Positions 15,508-24,920 of a DNA stretch of 64,000 bases are shown here, piece after piece. How positions within the stretch are numbered: the first letter of the stretch is position 1; each line of letters begins with the position of its first letter. Under the pieces are notes generated by a model. That model was not told where the DNA came from. It ran no database searches and saw only the letters and a list, made by a program, of their open reading frames with translations. Source of the stretch: Paraburkholderia sp. Tr-20389 (GTDB lineage Bacteria; Pseudomonadota; Gammaproteobacteria; Burkholderiales; Burkholderiaceae); contig NZ_JAAGPD010000016.1 in the NCBI RefSeq assembly GCF_017104565.1, positions 1 to 64,000 of the forward strand, read 5' to 3'. The translations under genes and the position numbers were made by a program.

Positions 15508-18500
15508 ATGTTAAAAATAGTCCGGCTGGCGTTGACCCGGCCCTACACGTTCATCGTGCTCGCGATGCTGATACTGCTGATCGGGCCTTTGTCCGCGCTG
15601 CGCACGCCGACCGATATCTTTCCTGACATCCGTATTCCGGTGATCAGCGTCGTCTGGAGTTACACGGGCCTGCAACCGGACGACATGTCGGGGCGAATCG
15701 TCACATACTACGAGCGCACGCTCGGCACGACAGTCAACGACGTCGCGCATATCGAGTCGCAATCGTTCCGCGGCTACGGCATCGTAAAGATCTTCTTCCA
15801 GCCGACCGTTGATATTCGCACGGCGACCGCGCAGGTCACGTCCGTGTCGCAGACCGTGCTCAAGCAGATGCCGCCCGGCACGACGCCGCCTCAGATCCTG
15901 AACTACAACGCGTCGACGGTCCCCGTGCTGCAGATCGCGCTGACGAGCAACACGCTGGACGAACAGAAACTTGCCGACTACGCGACCAACTTCATTCGTC
16001 CGCAACTGCTGAGCGTGCCGGGCGTCGCCATTCCGACGCCGTATGGCGGCAAGACGCGCGAAGTGCAGATCGACCTCGATCCGCAGGCCTTACAGGCGAA
16101 GAAGCTGTCGGCGCAGGACGTGGCAACTGCGCTCGCGCAGCAGAACCAGATCGTGCCCGCAGGCACGCAGAAGATTGGCCGGTTCGAATACAACATCAAG
16201 CTGAACAACAGCCCGCTCGCGCTACAGGAGCTCAACGAGCTGCCCATCAAGGTCGTGGACGGTGCGATGATCTATATCCGCGATGTCGCGCATGTGCGCG
16301 ACGGCTACCCACCGCAATTGAACGTGGTGCGCGTCGACGGTCATCGTGCGGTGCTGATGAGCATTCTGAAGAATGGCTCGGCATCGACACTCGATATCAT
16401 CGCGGGCGTGAAGGCGCAATTACCGCGCATCGAAGCAACCTTGCCACCCGGGCTCAAACTCGTGACGATGGGCGACCAGTCCACATTCGTCAAAGGCGCC
16501 GTGAGTGGAGTGGCGCGTGAGGGCGTCATTGCGGCCGCGCTGACATCGGCGATGATTCTGCTTTTCCTTGGCAGCTGGCGGTCGACGCTGATCATTGCGG
16601 CGTCCATTCCTCTTGCTGTGCTGGCGGCCATCGCGGGACTCGCGGCAATGGGCGAAACGTTGAACGTGATGACGTTGGGCGGGCTGGCGCTCGCGGTCGG
16701 TATTCTCGTCGATGATGCAACCGTCACGATCGAGAATATCAACTGGCATCTTGAACAGGGCAAGGATGTGAAGCGAGCGATCATCGAAGGTGCGCAGCAG
16801 ATCGTCGCCCCTGCGTTCGTGTCGCTGCTGTGCATCTGTATTGTTTTCGTGCCGATGTTGCTGCTGAATGGCATCGCGCGCTTCCTGTTTGTGCCGATGG
16901 CGGAAGCCGTGATCTTTGCGATGGTCTCATCGTTCATTCTGTCGCGTACCTTCGTGCCGATGATGGCGCAGTATCTGCTGAAACCGCATGCGTCGGGCGG
17001 ACACGCGTCGGGCGAAATGGCAGCGATCATGGATGCGCATGGCGGCGTCTCGCATGCCACCCCTTCGCGCAATCCACTGGTGCGTTTCCAGCGTGCCTTC
17101 GAACGCCGCTTCGAGCGGGTTCGCGCGGCTTATCGGATCGTGCTCGGTCTGGCGCTCACCCATCGCAAGCGTTTCATCTGCGGCTTTTTGCTGGTGGTCG
17201 GCGCATCGTTCCTGCTGGCTCCATGGCTCGGTCGTAACTTCTTTCCGGATATCGATTCGGGTGAAATCGCGCTTCATGTTCGCGCGCCTGTCGGCACGCG
17301 GATTGAAGACACGGCGGACCTGTTTGATCACGTCGAGAACACGGTGCGTCGGGTGATTCCGCGCGATCAGCTGGCGAACGTGATCGACAACATTGGCCTA
17401 CCGAACAGCGGCATCAATCTGACCTACAACAATAGTGGCACGATCGGCCCGCAGGATGGTGACATCCTGATTTCGCTGAACGAGAACCACGCGCCGACTG
17501 CGGACTATGTCAAGAAGCTGCGGGAGGAACTGCCGCGAGCGTTTCCGGGCGCGACGTTCTCGTTCCTGCCGGCGGATATCGTCAGCCAGATCCTTAACTT
17601 CGGATCGCCGGCTCCGATCGATATCCAGGTTGCTGGACCGAATCAGGAGGGGAACGGTCAGTACGCGAGTGAACTATTGCGCCGCGTGCGCATGATTCCC
17701 GGGATCGCCGATGCGCGGATCCAGCAGGCGTCGACCTATCCTCAGTTCACGGTGTCGGTGAACCGATCGCACGCGGGAGAACTTGGCATCACCGAACAGG
17801 ACGTGACGAATTCGGTGGTCGCGAGTCTGTCGGGCACGAGCCAGGTATCGCCCACCTACTGGCTCAATCCGAAGAATGGCGTGTCGTATCCGATCGTCGC
17901 ACAGACGCCGCAGTACCGGATGGAGACACTGTCGAGCCTGCAGAACCTTCCCGTGACAGGTAAAACCGGGCAGGCGCAACTGCTCGGCGGCATCGCGAGC
18001 ATTACGCGCGGCGAGGGCAGCGCGGTGGTGTCGCACTACAACATCGAACCGCTCTACGACATCTACGCGACGACGCAAGGGCGCGATCTCGGTGCTGTCG
18101 CAGCGGATATCAACCAAATCGTGCACTCGACCGCGAAGGACTTGCCGAAGGGCTCGACGGTCACGCTGCGCGGCCAGGTGCAGACAATGAACAGTGCGTT
18201 CGTCGGCCTGTTGCTGGGTCTTGCAGGCGCGATCGTGCTGATCTACCTGCTGATCGTCGTCAATTTTCATTCGTGGGGCGACGCATTCGTGATCGTAACG
18301 GCGCTGCCTGCGGCTCTGGCGGGCATTGTGTGGATGCTGTTCACGACGCACACGCCGCTCTCTGTCCCTGCGCTTACAGGCGCGATCCTCTGCATGGGTG
18401 TCGCGACGGCGAACAGCGTGCTGGTCGTCAGCTTCGCGCGCGAGCGGCTTGCGGTAACGGGCAATGCGCTCGTCGCGGCACTCGAAGCGGGCTTCACGCG

Positions 18501-18777
18501 CTTCCGGCCTGTGCTGATGACGGCGCTCGCGATGATCATCGGCATGGCGCCGATGGCGCTCGGTCTCGGCGACGGCGGCGAACAGAACGCGCCGTTGGGG
18601 CGCGCGGTGATCGGCGGCCTCATTTGCGCCACATTCGCGACGCTGCTGTTCGTGCCCGTCGTCTTCAGCCTCGTGCACCGGCGCGATGCCGCCCGCCACG
18701 ATCCTGTGCCGCGCGCGCCGCATGGCGAGCCGCACGACCATCCTTCTTCCGAATCTGGAGCGCTCCATGTCAACTGA
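15508..18777 (+). CDS. RND efflux transporter permease
   Basis: This encodes 1089 residues, slightly above the usual 1030-1060. The N-terminus is one transmembrane helix, then the periplasmic porter domain (SYTGLQPDDMSGRIVTYYER). The proton-relay segment is GGLALAVGILVDDATVTIEN with D402/D403. A second half repeats the fold (LTGAILCMGVATANSVLVVS). An insertion rich in Gly/His/Ala near residue 495 joins the halves. Members expel drugs, solvents or metabolites using the proton gradient; substrate is unknown. It is the first gene of a three-gene operon and overlaps the fusion-protein gene by 11 bp. Confidence 0.93.
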   Translation: MLKIVRLALTRPYTFIVLAMLILLIGPLSALRTPTDIFPDIRIPVISVVWSYTGLQPDDMSGRIVTYYERTLGTTVNDVAHIESQSFRGYGIVKIFFQPTVDIRTATAQVTSVSQTVLKQMPPGTTPPQILNYNASTVPVLQIALTSNTLDEQKLADYATNFIRPQLLSVPGVAIPTPYGGKTREVQIDLDPQALQAKKLSAQDVATALAQQNQIVPAGTQKIGRFEYNIKLNNSPLALQELNELPIKVVDGAMIYIRDVAHVRDGYPPQLNVVRVDGHRAVLMSILKNGSASTLDIIAGVKAQLPRIEATLPPGLKLVTMGDQSTFVKGAVSGVAREGVIAAALTSAMILLFLGSWRSTLIIAASIPLAVLAAIAGLAAMGETLNVMTLGGLALAVGILVDDATVTIENINWHLEQGKDVKRAIIEGAQQIVAPAFVSLLCICIVFVPMLLLNGIARFLFVPMAEAVIFAMVSSFILSRTFVPMMAQYLLKPHASGGHASGEMAAIMDAHGGVSHATPSRNPLVRFQRAFERRFERVRAAYRIVLGLALTHRKRFICGFLLVVGASFLLAPWLGRNFFPDIDSGEIALHVRAPVGTRIEDTADLFDHVENTVRRVIPRDQLANVIDNIGLPNSGINLTYNNSGTIGPQDGDILISLNENHAPTADYVKKLREELPRAFPGATFSFLPADIVSQILNFGSPAPIDIQVAGPNQEGNGQYASELLRRVRMIPGIADARIQQASTYPQFTVSVNRSHAGELGITEQDVTNSVVASLSGTSQVSPTYWLNPKNGVSYPIVAQTPQYRMETLSSLQNLPVTGKTGQAQLLGGIASITRGEGSAVVSHYNIEPLYDIYATTQGRDLGAVAADINQIVHSTAKDLPKGSTVTLRGQVQTMNSAFVGLLLGLAGAIVLIYLLIVVNFHSWGDAFVIVTALPAALAGIVWMLFTTHTPLSVPALTGAILCMGVATANSVLVVSFARERLAVTGNALVAALEAGFTRFRPVLMTALAMIIGMAPMALGLGDGGEQNAPLGRAVIGGLICATFATLLFVPVVFSLVHRRDAARHDPVPRAPHGEPHDHPSSESGALHVN

Positions 18778-19966
18778 GATCGAGATCAATGCGCCGAGCC
18801 GTCTGCGGCATCTGAAACTGGCGGGTATTGCCGCCCTATTAATCGCGGCCGGGATCGTCGCGACGGGCATCGCGAGCCGTGTGCACGCGAAACAGCAGAT
18901 GACCACATGGTCTGCCGAGGAAGCCGTGCCCACTGTGGTCGCCTACACGCCATCGCGTGATAGCGCGGCGCAGGCGCTCGTCTTGCCGGGGCATCTGTCG
19001 GCGTACGTGAATGCGCCGATCTACGCGCGGGTGTCGGGCTATCTGCATGCGTGGTATGCTGACATCGGCACGCACGTCAAGACGGGACAATTGCTTGGCG
19101 AGATCGACACGCCTGACCTCGACCAGCAGCTTGCCCAGGCCAGGGCCGATTTGCGCAACTCGCAGGCGAACGAAAAGCTGGCGGCGTCGACCGCGAAACG
19201 TTGGACTGAGATGCTGCAACAGGATTCCGTTTCGCAGCAGGAAGCGGACGAAAAGAACAGCGACCTCGTGGCCAAACAGGCGACCGTCGCTGCCAACGAT
19301 GCGAACGTGAAGCGGCTCGAAGCGCTCGAATCGTTCAAGCGCATCACCGCGCCCTTCGATGGCGTCGTGACGGCCCGGACCACGGATGTTGGCGCGCTGA
19401 TCAACGCGGGCGGCGGCAATGGGCCGGAGTTGTTCTCCGTATCCGATGCGCGGCAATTGCGGGTCTACGTGAGCGTGCCGCAAAGCGAGGCGGCCGCGAT
19501 CAAGCTAGGCATGCGGGCGACCCTCACCGTGCCCGAACGCCCAGGCATGACCTTTGATGCAAAGCTCGTCGATACCGACGATTCGATTTCGCAGTCGTCA
19601 GGCACGCTGCTGGTACAGCTTTCGGTCGACAATGCGAACGGTTTGCTAATTCCAGGCGAATACACTGAGGTGCATTTCTCGCTGCCGAACGATAGTCACC
19701 TGCTGACAATCCCGGCGAGTTCGCTGATCTTCCGGCAGAGCGGTCTGCAGGTCGCCGTGGTTGGCAAGGATGATCGCGCAGTTTTGAAGCCCGTCACGGT
19801 CGCGACGGACCTCGGCACGAAGGTGGGAATAGGGTCGGGACTGAATCCGAGCGACAAGGTTATCGACAATCCGCCCGATTCGTTGTCAGCCGGCGATCGC
19901 ATACGACTGGCGGCTCCGCGGTCCACGACATCGCTTGCGCAAACGGGAGCGCGCGGACATGGTTAA
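18767..19966 (+). CDS. RND periplasmic adaptor (membrane fusion protein)
   Basis: This encodes 399 residues from ATG at 18767, overlapping the permease stop by 11 bp, with GGAG about 7 nt upstream. One N-terminal transmembrane anchor (LAGIAALLIAAGIVATGIAS) is followed by a split lipoyl/barrel-sandwich domain (YVNAPIYARVSGYLHAWYAD, then FKRITAPFDGVVTARTTDVG). The alpha-helical hairpin between them spans about residues 110-180 (LDQQLAQARADLRNSQANEK). Beta-barrel and membrane-proximal domains complete the HlyD/AcrA plan. It links the permease at 15508 to the outer-membrane factor at 19959. Confidence 0.93.
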   Translation: MSTEIEINAPSRLRHLKLAGIAALLIAAGIVATGIASRVHAKQQMTTWSAEEAVPTVVAYTPSRDSAAQALVLPGHLSAYVNAPIYARVSGYLHAWYADIGTHVKTGQLLGEIDTPDLDQQLAQARADLRNSQANEKLAASTAKRWTEMLQQDSVSQQEADEKNSDLVAKQATVAANDANVKRLEALESFKRITAPFDGVVTARTTDVGALINAGGGNGPELFSVSDARQLRVYVSVPQSEAAAIKLGMRATLTVPERPGMTFDAKLVDTDDSISQSSGTLLVQLSVDNANGLLIPGEYTEVHFSLPNDSHLLTIPASSLIFRQSGLQVAVVGKDDRAVLKPVTVATDLGTKVGIGSGLNPSDKVIDNPPDSLSAGDRIRLAAPRSTTSLAQTGARGHG

Positions 19967-21437
19967 GCGCCGTTTATGTGCCGCGCTGGCTGGCGTCGCG
20001 CTTGTGAGCGGATGCTCGTTCGCACCTACGTATCACGCGCCCGTCACTGCCATTCCGACAGCATTTAAGGAAGGTGGTGCCTGGCAGCAGGCACGCCCGG
20101 CAGACCGCGTGCCGCGAGACACCTGGTGGAACGTCTATCGCGATCCTGTGCTGGATCGCCTGGAGACACAAGTAGCTGCCGCAAATCCCGATGTCGCGGC
20201 GGCAATGGCGCGACATGACGAAGCGGCGGCGCTGCTCGCGCAGGCGCGCTCGGGATTTTTTCCTACTATCGGGGCAGAGGCACAGGTATCGCGTCAGCGG
20301 CAGTCGGACAATCGACCTTTGCGCGGCGCGAATCAACCGTCCGTCTACAACTCGGCGACGCTGGACGTTGGCATCGGCTACGACCTCGATCTGTGGGGCA
20401 AGGTTCGCAACGAAGTGGCCGCGGGGAAGGCCAGTACGCAGGCAAGCGCCGACGATCTGCAATCGGTGCTGCTCAGTCTGCAAGCCAATGTCGCCGATGC
20501 CTATTTCAATCTGCGAGGACTCGACCAGCAACAAGAGTTGCTCGCCGACACGATAAACACTTACGAGCGCGCATTGAAGCTGACGGAAAGCCGCCACGCC
20601 GGCGGCATTGCTTCGGATCTCGACGTGTCGCGTGCACAAACACAACTCGATTCGGCGCGCGCCTCGGCGGAAGACGTGAAGGCGCAGCGCGCACTGTTCG
20701 AGCATGCGATTGCGACGTTGACAGGCACGCCCGCATCGCAGTTCACGCTTGCGCCTCAGTTGGGCGATGCGTATCTGCCGTCGATTCCGACAGGTTTGCC
20801 TGCGGCGCTTTTGCAACGCAGGCCCGATGTCGCGGCGGCGGAGCGTCGCGCGGCCGAAGCGAATGCGAAGATCGGTGTCGCGAAGGCCGCATATTTCCCG
20901 GACATTTCGCTGGGACTGGATGGCGGCTATCAGAGCGACACACTGTCGCCGTGGCTGATGGCCCCGAACGAGATCTGGTCGATCGGCCCGAATCTGGTGA
21001 TGACGCTATTCGACGGCGGCAGGCGCGCGGCGGCGACGCAGCAGGCGCGCGCCCAACTCGCCGAGAACGGCGCAAAGTACAAGGCAGCCGTATTGCAGGC
21101 GTTCCAGCAGGTCGAAGACAATCTGGCGCAACTGCATCATCTTGGAGACGAGGCCGTCCAGCAGGACAACGCGCTCACCGCCGCACAGCGCACGCTGACG
21201 CTGTCGCTGTCACGCTATCGGGACGGAGTGGTGAGCTATCTCGATGTAGTGACCGCGCAGACGACCGAGTTGCAGACGCAAACCGTTGCGTTGAATTTGC
21301 ACACGCGACGCTTGCTCGCTTCAGTCGGACTGATTGAGGCACTGGGCGGCGGTTGGTCATCCGATACGCCGAAGGGCGTCAATCTCGCCTCACCCAACCG
21401 TGAAGAGAGCACCGCCACACTGGCGAAAGCAGATTGA
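19959..21437 (+). CDS. Outer-membrane efflux lipoprotein (NodT/OprM type)
   Basis: This encodes 492 residues from ATG at 19959, overlapping the previous gene by 8 bp. The signal peptide ends in a lipobox LVSGC with C19 as the lipidated residue, followed by SFAPTYHAP. Two repeats of the outer-membrane efflux domain follow, with long helices (LLAQARSGFFPTIGAEAQVS; YRDGVVSYLDVVTAQTTELQ) and the conserved LPAALLQRRPDVAAAERR. It forms the trimeric exit duct for the RND complex. A bidirectional terminator follows. Confidence 0.93.
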   Translation: MVKRRLCAALAGVALVSGCSFAPTYHAPVTAIPTAFKEGGAWQQARPADRVPRDTWWNVYRDPVLDRLETQVAAANPDVAAAMARHDEAAALLAQARSGFFPTIGAEAQVSRQRQSDNRPLRGANQPSVYNSATLDVGIGYDLDLWGKVRNEVAAGKASTQASADDLQSVLLSLQANVADAYFNLRGLDQQQELLADTINTYERALKLTESRHAGGIASDLDVSRAQTQLDSARASAEDVKAQRALFEHAIATLTGTPASQFTLAPQLGDAYLPSIPTGLPAALLQRRPDVAAAERRAAEANAKIGVAKAAYFPDISLGLDGGYQSDTLSPWLMAPNEIWSIGPNLVMTLFDGGRRAAATQQARAQLAENGAKYKAAVLQAFQQVEDNLAQLHHLGDEAVQQDNALTAAQRTLTLSLSRYRDGVVSYLDVVTAQTTELQTQTVALNLHTRRLLASVGLIEALGGGWSSDTPKGVNLASPNREESTATLAKAD

Positions 21438-21461
21438 CCGCTCCTTAAACCTAAAGCAAAA

Positions 21462-21492
21462 AAAGGCCCGCGGCGCAGCGCCGCGGGCCTTT
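21462..21492. terminator. Bidirectional intrinsic terminator
   Basis: The arms AAAGGCCCGCGGCG and CGCCGCGGGCCTTT form a 14-bp stem with a 3-nt loop. It is preceded by A-runs, which give a U-tract for minus-strand transcripts, and the arm itself ends in TTT on the plus strand. It lies between the convergent efflux operon and porin gene. Confidence 0.85.
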
Positions 21493-21512
21493 CAGCATGA
21501 ACTTTGCAACGC

Positions 21513-22694
21513 TTAGAAACGATGGCGCATGCCGAGTGCGACGACAGCCTGCCTGTTGCTCGACGAAGCGGCCAGCGAATAGATCGACGCATTGCCGAGC
21601 GCATTGATGCCTTCCGCGCCGGAAACGTGCTGGTAGGTGCCCTCAAGATACACGTCAGTGCGGTGGGACAGCGCGTAATCTGCCTGCAACATAAACTGAT
21701 TCCATTTGGGCGAAGCACTGCCGCTTGCCGTGCCGAAGTGGCCGTCCGTGAACGTGTACGACCCGCCGAGGCTCAATGCAGGCGTGAGCGCATAGCGCGC
21801 GTTCAGTTCGTAGTTGTTGAACGTCAGTAGGTCACCATTGAGCGTGACATACGATCCGCCTTGTGCAATCTGGCGCGGATCGTCGAGCATCGTGCGCGTG
21901 AACACGAGACCGACCGTCGCGGGACCAAAAACATAGCGTCCCGCCGCGCCAAAGATACGTTGGCGCGAGCCCGTCATCGTGGCGTCGCCGTCGCTGCTGC
22001 TCAAGGCGCCGCCCGTGTTCGTCGGTTCGTTCACGCCGCCCGGCTGATTGCCCTGGAAGTAGCCGAGCGCGAGCGTGACGGGGCCTCCCGCCCATTGTGC
22101 CCCGGCGCTGAACGCGTTGTTGTTGCTGAAGCCACCTGCCGCGTTGCTGAACGCGTAAGCCATGCCGAACGTCAAGCCGTCGATGGTCGGGCTGCGGTAC
22201 TTGACCGCATTGTTCATGCGGAAGTCGTTGTTCAGGTTGTCGTTGTCAAACGGGTGATCCGCGAGATTGCCACCAAAGCCTGAGCCCGTCGCCGACAACG
22301 GCGCCACGAAATCGACGAGAAGGTCGTATTGCCGCCCCACCGTGACCGTGCCCCACGTGTTGCTGGACAGTCCTACCCATGCCTGACGACCGAAGAGGTC
22401 GCCGCCGTTACTCAACTTGCCGTTTGCGATGCTGAAGCCGCTTTCGAGATCAAATACGGCGCTCATGCCACCACCGAGATCCTCGTTGCCCCGCAGGCCC
22501 CAACGGTCTGTGCTCAGGTTGCCGCTTTGCAGCAGCCAGTTGCTGTGACCTGCTCCATTTGCGGCCTTCTGGTTGCTGACGTAGTCGATACCGGCGTCGA
22601 GCGTGCCGTAGAGCGTCACACTGCTCTGTGCGTGTGCGTTGGTCGCAAGCGTGCCCGCGAGCGTCATGCACGCTATCGCTATTGCTTTCTTCAT
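21513..22694 (-). CDS. Outer-membrane porin
   Basis: This encodes 393 residues. The signal peptide is MKKAIAIACMTLAGTLATNA with cleavage after HA, then QSSVTLYGTLDAGIDYVSNQ. Typical family blocks are WGLRGNEDLGGGMSAVFDLE, GRQAWVGLSSNTWGTVTVGR and the C-terminal VALGMRHRF. The eyelet loop carries the acidic and hydrophobic residues seen in general diffusion porins. It appears monocistronic and ends at the shared terminator. About 350 bp of free DNA upstream (22695-23044) separates it from a divergent DUF4148 gene and probably holds both promoters. Confidence 0.94.
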   Translation of the reverse strand: MKKAIAIACMTLAGTLATNAHAQSSVTLYGTLDAGIDYVSNQKAANGAGHSNWLLQSGNLSTDRWGLRGNEDLGGGMSAVFDLESGFSIANGKLSNGGDLFGRQAWVGLSSNTWGTVTVGRQYDLLVDFVAPLSATGSGFGGNLADHPFDNDNLNNDFRMNNAVKYRSPTIDGLTFGMAYAFSNAAGGFSNNNAFSAGAQWAGGPVTLALGYFQGNQPGGVNEPTNTGGALSSSDGDATMTGSRQRIFGAAGRYVFGPATVGLVFTRTMLDDPRQIAQGGSYVTLNGDLLTFNNYELNARYALTPALSLGGSYTFTDGHFGTASGSASPKWNQFMLQADYALSHRTDVYLEGTYQHVSGAEGINALGNASIYSLAASSSNRQAVVALGMRHRF

Positions 22695-23044
22695 ATGCCG
22701 TTTCCGAGTGAAGTGTCGTGCGCTGCATTCACGTCCAGGGGAGCGTGACTTCAGCGTTCCCGCTTCTCATGCGGGTAGCGGCAATGTATTCGGTGGTGAT
22801 GAAGCAGAGATGATAAAAGCCGGCGTTTTTATGACATATGTTTCATGTTGCCGACGCGATATTTTTCGGTTGACTAACGAAACGATTTAAACCGAGATGC
22901 CACGAGTGTCGACTCCACTTATGAAGATACTTTCATGTTCGCACAACCAGTCTGCTACGGGCGAAGGGCTATCCTGCTTATCAACCGGACCACACCTATC
23001 AGGGCTGGCCGGTCCGCTAACCGGACAATTAAAGGAGTTAGAGA
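22695..23044. other. Divergent intergenic region, 350 bp
   Basis: This lies between a porin (minus) and a DUF4148 gene (plus). It is relatively AT-rich at 22800-22920, consistent with promoters for both genes. A GGCCGGTCCG/CGGAC-type partial dyad occurs near 23008-23027. No specific regulator site could be assigned. Confidence 0.4.
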
Positions 23045-23317
23045 ATGAAGTCTTTGATGATTGCTATTGCTTGTGTGGGCGCTCTTTCGACAGCTTCCGC
23101 GTTTGCGCACTCGGCGCCCCAGTCGCCGGCCGCGCAAACGGCGGCAACGCAGCTCGCATCGGTCTCGGCGCCATCCGCCTCGCAGGCAGGGCAATGGGTG
23201 GCCCCATATGGGCAGCCGACTGCAGAAAAGACCCGAGCGCAGGTCTATCACGAGCTGGTGAAGGCCGAAAAGGACGGGCAGCTCGCTTATCTCGACTCGA
23301 CACTCTATGCACACTGA
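23045..23317 (+). CDS. Small exported DUF4148 protein
   Basis: This encodes 90 residues with AAAGGAG upstream of ATG 23045. The signal peptide is MKSLMIAIACVGALSTASAF with cleavage after AHS or nearby. The mature part has the C-terminal DUF4148 block KTRAQVYHELVKAEKDGQLA, ending YLDSTLYAH. It closely matches the DUF4148 protein at 54106 in that block and in GQWVAPYG versus GHWIPPYG. The function of the family is unknown and the expected location is periplasmic. It is followed by a tiny lipoprotein gene. Confidence 0.85.
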   Translation: MKSLMIAIACVGALSTASAFAHSAPQSPAAQTAATQLASVSAPSASQAGQWVAPYGQPTAEKTRAQVYHELVKAEKDGQLAYLDSTLYAH

Positions 23318-23413
23318 GCGTTATTCAACAATCAGGCCGGGACGAAGCCAATCTCCGCTGGTGAGGTCCCGCGCCCGATTGCCGAGAATTGAAGGAACTT
23401 TCTCCCCAATTTG

Positions 23414-23566
23414 ATGAAAATACTTTGGCTAATCAAGTTCGCCGTGGCTAGCACGCTCGCAATCGCGGTGGGGATGCTGATGTCGGGCTGCGCCGCAAAC
23501 CCGTCCAATACGCCGGGAAATTGCGTTGGTCCGGCTGGCTTTTGCGTACCGTACTTTGGCTCGTGA
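23414..23566 (+). CDS. Small lipoprotein, 50 residues
   Basis: ATG at 23414 to TGA at 23566 gives a hydrophobic N-terminus (KILWLIKFAVASTLAIAVGM) and a lipobox LMSGC. The mature peptide is about 25 residues: CAANPSNTPGNCVGPAG then FCVPYFGS. The mature part is Pro/Gly/Cys-rich with two further cysteines. The lipobox after a clean hydrophobic core and a basic residue makes chance unlikely. The ribosome-binding site is weak. It may be co-transcribed with the DUF4148 gene 96 bp upstream. The function is unknown; such micro-lipoproteins are often conserved in Burkholderiaceae. Confidence 0.6.
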   Translation: MKILWLIKFAVASTLAIAVGMLMSGCAANPSNTPGNCVGPAGFCVPYFGS

Positions 23567-23572
23567 AAAAGC

Positions 23573-23596
23573 GTGCTTCCCGTACAGGGGAAGCAC
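23573..23596 (-). terminator. Intrinsic terminator of the porin at 23609
   Basis: The stem GTGCTTCCC / GGGAAGCAC has a 6-nt loop. Read on the minus strand it is followed by GCTTTTTC, a short U-tract, 13 bp after the porin stop. It may also end the plus-strand lipoprotein transcript. Confidence 0.75.
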
Positions 23597-23608
23597 GTCG
23601 GCTTCCAA

Positions 23609-24712
23609 TCAGAACGTGTGGCGGATTCCAACCCGTCCTACAGCCTGCTTTCCATCGGATGAAGGATTGAAGCCTGCGATCTGCGCCACAGCGCCGCCAG
23701 ATGCCTTCTGCAACGCTGCGAGCGCATAGAGGGCTGTTCGCTTGGAGACTTCGTATTCGACGCTGAGGTTCAATTGCTGATACTTCGGCTCCTGGTCTGT
23801 CGCGTGGTTGCGGCCGTTGGTGTAGGTGTATCCCGCACCAAGATAGAGCTGGCTCGTAGCGGCATAAGTGCCAGCAATTTCGTAGTTCTGGAATTTCACG
23901 TCGTGCCCGGCGTCGCCCTGCTGAAAGTTGACATTCGAGAAGTTGCCCATCAGCTTGAGCGAGCCGACTTGATACGAAGCCCCCGCTACGAAGATGTTTT
24001 GGCTCCGCGCCTGCGCAAGATAGTCGCCATAGACAGCATTTGTGAAACCGTCGCCGCTCTGATAGCTTTGAATCGCAGATTCGGGACTATTGACTCGCAG
24101 GTAGCCTACGCCCGCCGAGAATGACCCATTGGTATAAGAGCCCGCTGCGCTATACGCTGCATCATTTGAAAACTGACCAGCCTGTCCGCCGAACGAATAC
24201 AGTGCTTCGCCAACGAAGCCACCGATAGTGGGCGACGTGTACTTCACCGCATTGCTGATTGCGAATCCGTTGTCGAGGTTGTCCATGTCGTTCGGATGTG
24301 AGAAGTACCAGCCTCCGTACTGGCTATTGAGCGAATACGGTTCGAGCAGATCGACGACAGGATCCCACTGTCGACCGAACGTCACCGTGCCTGCAGTCTC
24401 ACTCGCTAGCCCGACGTAGGCATTGCGAGAGAACGCGAGGCCGCTGCCGAGACCGCCGTTGGCCGAGTTGAAGCCGCTCTCGAGATCGAAGACGGCCCTC
24501 AGTCCATTTCCGAGATCTTCTTTGCCGCGGAGTCCCCAGCGGCTACCTGCGCTGACGCCGCTTGCCATCTGCCAGAGATGTTCGCCATTCACATTGTTTG
24601 CGAAGTCGATGCCTGTATCGAGCAGGCCATATAACGCGACGCTACTTTGGGCATGCGCCGATGCGACGACGCCGGCGCACAGTAACGCGCCCATAATATG
24701 CTTTATCTTCAT
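23609..24712 (-). CDS. Outer-membrane porin
   Basis: This encodes 367 residues from ATG at 24712, chosen because it begins the signal peptide MKIKHIMGALLCAGVVASAH cleaved before QSSVAL; a GTG three codons upstream is less likely. Family blocks are WGLRGKEDLGNGLRAVFDLE, AFSRNAYVGLASETAGTVTF and the end VGRVGIRHTF. It should form a trimeric beta-barrel. It lies upstream of, and on the same strand as, the two-component operon at 24921-27789, with about 200 bp between, so it may be under that system's control. This is inferred from position only. Confidence 0.93.
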   Translation of the reverse strand: MKIKHIMGALLCAGVVASAHAQSSVALYGLLDTGIDFANNVNGEHLWQMASGVSAGSRWGLRGKEDLGNGLRAVFDLESGFNSANGGLGSGLAFSRNAYVGLASETAGTVTFGRQWDPVVDLLEPYSLNSQYGGWYFSHPNDMDNLDNGFAISNAVKYTSPTIGGFVGEALYSFGGQAGQFSNDAAYSAAGSYTNGSFSAGVGYLRVNSPESAIQSYQSGDGFTNAVYGDYLAQARSQNIFVAGASYQVGSLKLMGNFSNVNFQQGDAGHDVKFQNYEIAGTYAATSQLYLGAGYTYTNGRNHATDQEPKYQQLNLSVEYEVSKRTALYALAALQKASGGAVAQIAGFNPSSDGKQAVGRVGIRHTF

Positions 24713-24920
24713 CAGAAACACCGATCCATTTGTCGTGATTGAGGATGTCTTAGTAACGGATCAGCCAGACCCGATTCAAGAACGGTGTCAATATATCGAT
24801 GACAGAATGCGACGCGCATGCAATTGTCCCTTTCAGATTCTGTGTTGGGAATTGCATGTGAAGGGATTGACTGCCGATGAGAAGTGCCCGACTACCCGCG
24901 AACGATGTTGTTCTTAGAGG

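Noticed and set aside
17674-18933. A 419-codon minus-strand open frame
   Set aside because: It is antisense to the RND permease and adaptor genes; the product is Arg/Asp/His-rich with no recognisable fold.
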